Part shown: in pieces, positions 1-5,233 of the stretch
How positions within the stretch are numbered: the stretch's first letter is position 1
Layout of the letters: each line of letters starts with the position of its first letter
NCBI GenBank assembly: GCA_964523005.1
Contig: CAZFZL010000086.1
Coordinates: forward strand, 1-6,432
Length of the DNA: 6,432 bases
Source of the DNA: UMGS1307 sp964523005
Lineage (GTDB): Bacteria > Bacillota > Clostridia > Oscillospirales > CAG-382
Direction of reading: 5' to 3'
Notes under the pieces: generated by a model
The model's database searches: none
Told to the model about the DNA's origin: nothing
The model's input: only the letters and a program-made list of their open reading frames with translations
Translations under genes and position numbers: made by a program

Positions 1-208
1 CGATGTTTGCTCTGCCCTGAGTAAAGCAGACGGTTGAATCCGTGTCGGCGTTTACGATGGTAAAGGTAAATGTGTTGCTGTAATACGTTTCGACGTTTGC
101 TCTTTCGACGGCTGAGCAAAGAACGGAATATTCGTCCTTGTCAACGCAACCGCTGAGCAATACCATGATGTACATGAGCGCCAAAACAGCAGAGGTTTTC
201 CTGATCAT
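1..208 (-). CDS. Small lipoprotein, N-terminal part only (cut by left window edge)
   Basis: Reading from 208 leftwards gives 69 complete codons with no stop before the window ends, so this is the N-terminus of a longer protein. It begins MIRKTSAVLALMYIMV and has a classic type II (lipoprotein) signal peptide: positive residues at 3-4, a hydrophobic core at about 7-18, and the lipobox LSGC with Cys21 as the lipidated residue. The mature part starts VDKDEYSVLCSAVERANVE and shows no domain I recognise. The ATG overlaps the stop of the DUF4340 gene as ATGA (205-208), and a GGAGAG site lies 8 bases upstream, so it is probably translationally coupled to that gene. Inference: a surface lipoprotein partner of the ABC system. 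The gene and its frame are well supported; its function is unknown. Confidence 0.85.
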   Translation of the reverse strand, partial: MIRKTSAVLALMYIMVLLSGCVDKDEYSVLCSAVERANVETYYSNTFTFTIVNADTDSTVCFTQGRANI

Positions 209-1809
209 TGTATAAGCTCTCCGTTATAAATTGCAATGGCTTCGCGCTTGAACTGCCAGACCTTGTCGACATTAACGTAGAATTCGCCTTCGCCGTTGCA
301 GGTATAATAGACCTTGCGCGTTGTTTTCATATAGAAAACATATTCATATTCACCCTGCTCGGTGTCAAGTGTTATCGTCAGGACGGGTTCATCCCATACC
401 GGCTTTTCCGTTCTGCCGTATATTTTGAATTCGAGCAGCGTGATATAGAACTGTCTGAAGGTATCCATATCATATTCGTTTTTTCCTGCAAAGACCTGTG
501 AGGCGTTGCCGTCGCTATCACGCTTGAGGGTATATATATACTCGTTGCCGTCGAATACAGCTTTGATGGAATTGACTTCGTTGATGTTCATTGAGAACAT
601 CGAGTATTCAAGAAATCTCGATATATCCCATTCGAGCCAATACAGCGTTGAGTAAGGCACCTCAGCTATGACTCCGAAATACATTGAGTATACGAAATAG
701 GTATCGTCTTCGGTCTTTTCGGAAATATCAAGGGTGAAGTTGACGGCGACAGTATTTCCCGTCTTTTCCCCGTTGTCATCGGTGATCGGATAATCATAGA
801 CATAAAGCACGGTATGTCCCTGCCCGTCTATGCCAATACCGTATTCGGCGAGCTTCGCCTCATATTCGGCATTTGCTGTTTCGTATTCAGCCTTCTTAAT
901 CTCATACTCTGCGACGCGCCCGGCATATTCCTCGTCTGTTTCATCCTCGCCGCGCTCGTCAAGCGTCGGTTCTACAGGCGGATACAAACCATATTCAAGG
1001 ACACTTTTGCCCTGGAGTTGAGTAAGCGACTGAAGGACGGTTCCGTAATAATAGGAAGATACGACATAATTGGTTTCCTTCGGAAAAACCGTAACATAAT
1101 AGTTACCGGTTTCCTTCTGCTCATCGGCGGTGGAGTTGCGCGCCGCAAAGAACGGCTCGCCATTACGGTAGTAGTAGAAGGAGGAAAGCGAGAGGTAGTC
1201 GGTCGTTTCGATCGGATATACGAGCCACGGTGTCAGATAGTCGTTAAGCGAGCAGAGCACCGCGTCCTCAAGCGTCGAATCAAGTACGTAGATATAGTCC
1301 TTTCCGTCGTACTTAGCATAATAGCCTCCGCCATTAGCAAGCTTATTGCCGATAATGATCTTGTGGTATTTTTCGTCAAGAGTGTTGACCTCTATCGTCG
1401 CAGTGCAGGTATCGGCGGTAAGACCGAAATCCTCGTAATTATACGTGTCAAATTTTATTTTTCTCGTGGCGAGAGTATACGTAGCGTTGACGACAAGAGA
1501 CGAAAACATCTCCTTGTCGTACGCGAGCTCCTCCGCGCCTTCAAAATAGAAGGAGCTGTTTATCCTGTACGCCTTATATGTTCCGTGCTCGTTAGTGACG
1601 GTTATGCTGTCGACATCTGAGCGTGAGATATTCGGGTACATAAACGGACGCGAGCTCGTTCCGAGCCGATCGCCGTCTTCGTCATACTCACTCTTGCTTA
1701 CCGTCCCTGATTCATCTTCGGCAAAATACGGTTTTGCGAGAGCGTAAGCGGTGGCAAGCAGAGCGACTATGAACGCGAAGCAGATCACTACGATCAGTTT
1801 CTTCTTCAT
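205..1809 (-). CDS. DUF4340 domain protein, membrane-anchored ABC-system accessory
   Basis: A 534-residue protein of unknown biochemical role; DUF4340 proteins are commonly encoded next to GldG-like genes. Residues 2-24 (KKKLIVV... to YAL) form an uncleaved-looking signal anchor, so the rest should lie outside the cytoplasmic membrane. A DUF4340-like unit is visible at about 59-181, with the characteristic EDFGL at 126-130, IIIGNK at 151-156, GYYAKYDGKDYIYVL at 162-176. A second unit seems to start near 198 and restart at LEYGLYPP (271-278), interrupted by an acidic segment and a seven-residue repeat at 293-327. A third similar stretch covers about 405-520. I chose the ATG at 1809 rather than the in-frame GTG at 1833, because GAGGAG sits 9 bases before the ATG and the anchor begins directly after it. 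The start overlaps the upstream stop by one base (TAATG). Family assignment is by recognition of pattern, with no search run. Confidence 0.85.
   Translation of the reverse strand: MKKKLIVVICFAFIVALLATAYALAKPYFAEDESGTVSKSEYDEDGDRLGTSSRPFMYPNISRSDVDSITVTNEHGTYKAYRINSSFYFEGAEELAYDKEMFSSLVVNATYTLATRKIKFDTYNYEDFGLTADTCTATIEVNTLDEKYHKIIIGNKLANGGGYYAKYDGKDYIYVLDSTLEDAVLCSLNDYLTPWLVYPIETTDYLSLSSFYYYRNGEPFFAARNSTADEQKETGNYYVTVFPKETNYVVSSYYYGTVLQSLTQLQGKSVLEYGLYPPVEPTLDERGEDETDEEYAGRVAEYEIKKAEYETANAEYEAKLAEYGIGIDGQGHTVLYVYDYPITDDNGEKTGNTVAVNFTLDISEKTEDDTYFVYSMYFGVIAEVPYSTLYWLEWDISRFLEYSMFSMNINEVNSIKAVFDGNEYIYTLKRDSDGNASQVFAGKNEYDMDTFRQFYITLLEFKIYGRTEKPVWDEPVLTITLDTEQGEYEYVFYMKTTRKVYYTCNGEGEFYVNVDKVWQFKREAIAIYNGELIQ
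217..222 (-). promoter_or_regulatory. Ribosome binding site of the lipoprotein gene
   Basis: GGAGAG on the minus strand, 8 bases before the ATG at 208 and inside the last codons of the DUF4340 gene. It supports choosing this ATG even though it overlaps the upstream stop codon. Confidence 0.7.
829..933 (-). repeat. Five-unit, 21-base in-frame repeat encoding seven-residue units
   Basis: Within the DUF4340 gene, residues 293-327 read EEYAGRV, AEYEIKK, AEYETAN, AEYEAKL, AEYGIGI. The first three positions are [AE]-E-Y in all five units and E follows in the middle three. Unit boundaries in DNA are 913-933, 892-912, 871-891, 850-870 and 829-849. The codons differ between units, so the repeat is conserved as protein more than as DNA. 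The spacing of seven suits a helix or short coiled coil. It is preceded by a very acidic stretch (DERGEDETDEEY). Confidence 0.9.
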
Positions 1810-3389
1810 TACTGATGTCTCCTCTTTTTCCACACATAAAAGCCTGACAGAGATATTACTACAGGTATTGCGACGGAAATGATTATCATCCAGGTTCTTG
1901 CCTGTTCTGCTGTTATATCAAGCGCTTCTGTTTCGAATTTTTTAAAATCGAGACCGTTCGGAACGCTCTGTGAGCCCATAAGGCGCGCCATCTGATAAAA
2001 TATCTCCTGGTTTCCGTACGAGCCGGTACCTACATAGGTATCTGCTCCGAAGTCTGTCGAGCCGATAAGCACGACTGATGTATACTGAAGCGCCTGGGCG
2101 CCTGCTTCACCAATATATTCTTCCTTTTGCGCAGCTGCCATGAGAACATATTCGCCGTGGCCGAGTGCCTGATTGAGGCTGTCCTCGTCATCAGACGACA
2201 CGCTCATGTCGCTCTTGAAAGCGAGTGACGATGAGTAGGAAATGAGCGATGCAGCGACTATTGCCTCGGTATCATGATTCAATATAAGCGGTACGGCGTC
2301 GCGGACAATCGTCTTGGGCGGGTTCGTCAGCGTGCTGACTGTTTTATGGATAGCATACGCCGCGGTCGATTCATATTCGTTGTCATCGTCGTTGTTGTCG
2401 GCATAATACTGTGCGACGAGCGACAGTCCGTCTGTTCCGACAGAGTTGGAGAAATCGTAAAGTCTTGTTCCGACGTCGTAATCGAGTCCCCATTCGTTGA
2501 GGAGCTCGCGAAGGTTCGTGAGATCCGGTGTCTTTGGATTCACCATTACTATAAGGTGGTTTTTAGTAAGCAGATAATCGGCGATCTTCTGGATCTCATT
2601 CGTCTGCTCGCTGGGCGTTACGCCGTCCTTGTCAAAATAACCCGCGAAATCCTTCTGAGGGTTCGAGATAAAGAGCATCTTTGTGTTTGAAGGGATCTCA
2701 TCGACGGAAAGGTCGACAGAGAGTATTTCAAAGCCTGCGTCGTAAAGAATCGACGCGAGCGATGAATTGACTGATTCCTCGTGGTTGGTCGTAAATACAA
2801 CTGCGGGCGATTTATCGCCGCTGACTCTGATTATCGCGTTGCAGAGCGTTATTTCACCCTTAAAAGCGAAAAGGTTTCCCGTGCTTTCGGCTGTGCTGAA
2901 GAAGGCCGCCGGAGCGAGCTGTCTGAACTGCCCTGTCTTTACGTTTTCAATGATTATATGTGAGGTATAAAGCTCGACGCCGCTTTGCGAAGTGTATTTA
3001 TAGGCAAATGACGGATTCTTATATATATCGACATATTCGACGGTTATCGTGTCGTAGGTGTCGGCAAACTGCTCAATGAGGTTGCGCACCATGAGGACGT
3101 ATTCACCGTCCGCTTCAAGCTCATCGCGCTCCTTGCAAAAATAGATATGGATGTCTGCGGTCTCGTTCTGAAGGTATGAGTTGATGAATTCCTTGCATTC
3201 GTCGCTTATCGTGTACAGACCCTCTGCGGTAAGGTCCATCGTGAAGGAAAGCGGATATTTCTCAGCGACGACCGATAGGATTGCGTTGAGAAGTATCACA
3301 AATGCGAGGACGAATACCGTTATCAGCACTGAAAGTGAGCCGTGCAGAACAGTTTTTTTGTTTTTGATTATATTATTATTTGAAGCCAT
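1809..3389 (-). CDS. GldG-like ABC transport auxiliary protein
   Basis: A 526-residue protein resembling the GldG family (ABC-type uncharacterised transport system auxiliary component). It has one membrane helix at each end: about 18-42 and about 499-520, the latter followed by the basic tail WKKRRHQ, so the large middle part should face outwards. After the first helix comes the family hallmark DLTAEGLYTISDECK (52-66). A Rossmann-like core follows, with VVFTTNHEE (197-205) at the position where relatives usually have a GHGE-type motif, MLFISNPQKDF (238-248), and VVLIGSTDFGAD (439-450) followed by GNQEIFYQMARLMG (459-472), the usual end of the extracytoplasmic domain. An acidic loop (DNNDDDNEYES, 331-341) is less typical. 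AGGAAAGGA lies 9 bases before the ATG. The gene follows the permease by 25 bases and overlaps the DUF4340 start by one. Substrate and exact role are unknown. Confidence 0.88.
   Translation of the reverse strand: MASNNNIIKNKKTVLHGSLSVLITVFVLAFVILLNAILSVVAEKYPLSFTMDLTAEGLYTISDECKEFINSYLQNETADIHIYFCKERDELEADGEYVLMVRNLIEQFADTYDTITVEYVDIYKNPSFAYKYTSQSGVELYTSHIIIENVKTGQFRQLAPAAFFSTAESTGNLFAFKGEITLCNAIIRVSGDKSPAVVFTTNHEESVNSSLASILYDAGFEILSVDLSVDEIPSNTKMLFISNPQKDFAGYFDKDGVTPSEQTNEIQKIADYLLTKNHLIVMVNPKTPDLTNLRELLNEWGLDYDVGTRLYDFSNSVGTDGLSLVAQYYADNNDDDNEYESTAAYAIHKTVSTLTNPPKTIVRDAVPLILNHDTEAIVAASLISYSSSLAFKSDMSVSSDDEDSLNQALGHGEYVLMAAAQKEEYIGEAGAQALQYTSVVLIGSTDFGADTYVGTGSYGNQEIFYQMARLMGSQSVPNGLDFKKFETEALDITAEQARTWMIIISVAIPVVISLSGFYVWKKRRHQ
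1819..1824 (-). promoter_or_regulatory. Ribosome binding site that fixes the DUF4340 start
   Basis: GAGGAG on the minus strand, 9 bases before the ATG at 1809 and within the end of the GldG-like gene. It lies downstream of the alternative in-frame GTG at 1833, so it argues for the ATG as the true start. Confidence 0.8.
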
Positions 3390-3398
3390 AATGATGTG

Positions 3399-3407
3399 TC
3401 CTTTCCT
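3399..3407 (-). promoter_or_regulatory. Ribosome binding site of the GldG-like gene
   Basis: AGGAAAGGA on the minus strand, 9 bases before the ATG at 3389, in the 25-base gap after the permease gene. The gap shows no hairpin or promoter, so co-transcription with the permease is expected. Confidence 0.75.
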
Positions 3408-3414
3408 GTTCCGG

Positions 3415-4158
3415 TCAAGCCCAGCGGCGGCGTTCGTATACGCGCACCGTCAGGAACAGGAACACCGCGACAAACGATATGAAGTAGATAAACGTCGTAA
3501 CATCAAGTAAACCGCTCGTCAGGCTCGTCAGCCTGCTCAGGACGCTTATCCATTTTACGATGACGCGCAGGGCTTCGTTATTGATGTAATCGGTCACAAG
3601 TGAGCTTGCCGTCAGGACAACGGTTGCAAGCACTGTGACGATCACGGCGGTTATCTGGTTTTCGGTAAGGGACGATATGAACGTACCTATCGCTATGAAA
3701 GCCGTACCAAGGAAAAGAAGTCCGAGTATATTGCCGATGATAAGCTCAGTCGGCTGAAGCTCAAAGAACGTCGGAGACCCGTAGGCCGGGAGCTCGGCGT
3801 ATTTGTACAAAAGCAGATAATTAAGTCCGTTCAAGCCGAGTGCACCGGCAAAAACCGTTTCAGCGGCAAGAAATTTGCCCATTACGATGCCGGTGAGGCT
3901 GACAGGCGAGGTCAGGAGAATCTGTTCCGTGCTGTTTTTTCTATCCTCGGAAAAAAGCTTCATCGTCAGTATAGGAAGCACTATGGCGAAGATAAAGACG
4001 CAGTAGACGAAATAAGTCGCGACGCTGCTGTTCGCTCCTGCTTCGAGCGTGCTCATCGAAAATGCAAAGCCGCACACTGCAAGGAAAACGGCAAGGAACA
4101 CATATCCTACCGGTGTTGTGAAGTAGGCGCGCATTTCGCGTCTGTATATAGCACCCAT
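3415..4158 (-). CDS. ABC-2 type transporter permease, GldF-like
   Basis: A 247-residue integral membrane protein, the expected size for a GldF-like or ABC-2 family permease. The N-terminus IYRREMRAYFTTPVGYVF (4-21) is typical: a cytoplasmic amphipathic stretch leading into the first helix. About six membrane helices can be seen: 16-36, 46-66, 96-117, 138-163, 168-190 and 221-239. Between helices two and three lies the conserved cytoplasmic segment SEDRKNSTEQILLTSPVS (70-87), the coupling region of this family that contacts the ATPase. The end TVRVYERRRWA is also characteristic. It starts one base after the stop of the ATPase gene, so the two are surely expressed together. With a single six-helix permease and one ATPase gene, the working transporter is probably a homodimer of each (inference). 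The transported substrate cannot be told from sequence. Confidence 0.9.
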   Translation of the reverse strand: MGAIYRREMRAYFTTPVGYVFLAVFLAVCGFAFSMSTLEAGANSSVATYFVYCVFIFAIVLPILTMKLFSEDRKNSTEQILLTSPVSLTGIVMGKFLAAETVFAGALGLNGLNYLLLYKYAELPAYGSPTFFELQPTELIIGNILGLLFLGTAFIAIGTFISSLTENQITAVIVTVLATVVLTASSLVTDYINNEALRVIVKWISVLSRLTSLTSGLLDVTTFIYFISFVAVFLFLTVRVYERRRWA

Positions 4159-4159
4159 T

Positions 4160-5140
4160 TTATTCAGCCGTCCTTCCTATCAGTTTTTTTGTGCTACGCT
4201 TCGTGCTTGCCTGTGAATCCACGAGCTTCATGAATATGTCTTCGAGGTTTGCTTCCGCGCCCTCAAGTCCTATCATCGGCCAGCCCTTCTTCGCGAGCGC
4301 GAAGAACAACGGCTTGCGTATATCGATTCCGGGATCGGAGTCTATCAGATAGGAGAAGGCGTCACCGCCTGCGCGTCCGGATATTTCGGCGTATTTCACG
4401 CCGGATATCGCGCGTATCTCGCGCAATACATCGTCCTGCGGGCCGGATACCTTTGCTTCAAGGCGTTTTGTGTTGCTGACCGAAAGCGCGAGGTCTTCGG
4501 TGCGTTCGTTTGCGATAATAGTTCCCTTGTTTATGATGACGATACGGTCGCACACAGCCTGTACCTCAGGAAGCACGTGAGTGCTGAGGATGACGGTATG
4601 GTCACGTCCGAGCATTTTTATCAGGTTGCGTATCTCTATGATCTGTTTCGGGTCAAGTCCTATGGTCGGTTCATCGAATATCAGCACCTTTGGGTCGCCT
4701 ATGAGTGCCTGAGCTATACCGACACGCTGGCGATAGCCCTTTGAGAGGTTGCGGATAATCCTGTTGTAGGCATCACTTATTCTTACGAGGTCGCAGACCT
4801 CCTTAACGTGACTCTTACGCGGAAGAGTACAGCCTTTAAGTCCGTGTACGAATTCGAGGTATTCCCTGACCGTCATTTCCGAATACAGCGGAGGAATTTC
4901 AGGCAGAAAGCCAATAGATTTTTTAGCAACAGTCGGTTCATCGAGAATATCATGTCCGTTTATAATGACGTTTCCTGCCGTAGCTGAAAGATAGCCTGTC
5001 ATTATGTTGAGCGTTGTGGATTTTCCGGCGCCGTTCGGCCCGAGAAATCCGAGGATCTCACCTTCGTTTACATTAAACGAAATTCCCTTTAAAGCCTCTA
5101 TCGTGCCATAGGTTTTCACAAGATCTTTAATTTCGATCAT
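4160..5140 (-). CDS. ABC transporter ATP-binding protein, GldA-like
   Basis: A 326-residue cytoplasmic ATPase that should power the permease encoded next to it. All nucleotide-binding motifs are present: Walker A GPNGAGKST (34-42), signature LSKGYRQR (132-139), Walker B VLIFDEP (152-158) with catalytic Glu157, D-loop GLDP (161-164) and switch His188 in STH. At the Q-loop the sequence is IGFLPEIPPLY with Glu81 in place of the usual Gln; this change is common in the GldA-like branch and supports that placement, so it is not a sign of inactivity. Residues from about 215 form the C-terminal extension found in this branch (LEAKVSG, then LEDIFMKLVD at 299-308). A basic tail, TKRSTKKLIGRTAE, ends the protein. 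The start is set by GAGAGGA 10 bases upstream and by the family N-terminus MIEIKDLVKTYG. It is the first gene of the transport cluster. Confidence 0.95.
   Translation of the reverse strand: MIEIKDLVKTYGTIEALKGISFNVNEGEILGFLGPNGAGKSTTLNIMTGYLSATAGNVIINGHDILDEPTVAKKSIGFLPEIPPLYSEMTVREYLEFVHGLKGCTLPRKSHVKEVCDLVRISDAYNRIIRNLSKGYRQRVGIAQALIGDPKVLIFDEPTIGLDPKQIIEIRNLIKMLGRDHTVILSTHVLPEVQAVCDRIVIINKGTIIANERTEDLALSVSNTKRLEAKVSGPQDDVLREIRAISGVKYAEISGRAGGDAFSYLIDSDPGIDIRKPLFFALAKKGWPMIGLEGAEANLEDIFMKLVDSQASTKRSTKKLIGRTAE
4171..4178 (-). promoter_or_regulatory. Ribosome binding site of the permease gene
   Basis: AGGAAGGA on the minus strand, 12 bases before the ATG at 4158 and inside the end of the ATPase gene. 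The spacing is a little long, which fits initiation helped by ribosomes ending at the ATPase stop one base away. Confidence 0.55.
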
Positions 5141-5150
5141 AAAAACTATT

Positions 5151-5157
5151 TCCTCTC
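5151..5157 (-). promoter_or_regulatory. Ribosome binding site of the ABC ATPase gene
   Basis: GAGAGGA on the minus strand, 10 bases before the ATG at 5140, in the gap between aspS and the ABC genes. Confidence 0.75.
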
Positions 5158-5159
5158 AT

Positions 5160-5171
5160 ATTGAGTTCAAT
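5160..5171. promoter_or_regulatory. Short inverted repeat, operator-like, in the ABC leader
   Basis: ATTGA-GT-TCAAT is a 5-base inverted repeat with a 2-base centre. It lies just upstream of the ribosome binding site and just downstream of the candidate -10 box, near where transcription would begin. It could be a regulator site, but it is short enough to arise by chance in an AT-rich gap. Confidence 0.2.
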
Positions 5172-5179
5172 GGAATTGT

Positions 5180-5208
5180 ATAATATTTGTGAGTACATTC
5201 GGTGAAAG
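5180..5208 (-). promoter_or_regulatory. Weak candidate promoter for the ABC operon
   Basis: On the minus strand a TATTAT box (5180-5185, one mismatch to TATAAT) lies 17 bases after CTTTCA (5203-5208, three matches to TTGACA). An alternative pairing is TATACA (5177-5182) 18 bases after TTCACC (5201-5206). Either would place transcription start about 30 bases before the ATPase ATG. The -35 element is poor, so this is only a candidate. Confidence 0.3.
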
Positions 5209-5233
5209 TATATGAAAAATGCTGTGAACGAAT

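Noticed and set aside
814..1620. A 268-codon open frame on the plus strand opposite the DUF4340 gene
   Set aside because: It lies fully antisense to a gene with clear domain features, an N-terminal anchor and a good ribosome binding site. Its product shows no recognisable motif, so it is a shadow frame.
1810..1833. Upstream in-frame GTG start for the DUF4340 gene, adding eight residues
   Set aside because: The ribosome binding site GAGGAG lies downstream of this GTG and 9 bases before the ATG at 1809. The extra residues (EKEETSV) would place charges before a normal N-terminal anchor.
3353..3359. A run of seven A on the minus strand near the start of the GldG-like gene, considered as a phase-variation tract
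   Set aside because: Seven bases is short for a slipping tract, the run is not in the slippery-heptamer phase, and it simply encodes Lys codons before the first membrane helix.
4184..4190. A run of seven A on the minus strand near the end of the ATPase gene, in the A-AAA-AAA phase of a slippery site
   Set aside because: A -1 shift would end within a few codons, close to the normal stop, so it would not create a distinct product. No stimulating stem-loop is evident.
4898..4909. Glu in place of Gln at the ATPase Q-loop, as a sign of a degenerate ATPase
   Set aside because: The LPE form is common in GldA-like ATPases, and Walker A, signature, Walker B and switch His are all intact, so it marks the subfamily.
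5179..5184. Perfect TATAAT on the plus strand
   Set aside because: No -35-like box lies at the proper distance on the plus strand, and all genes here run on the minus strand, so it would drive only antisense of aspS.
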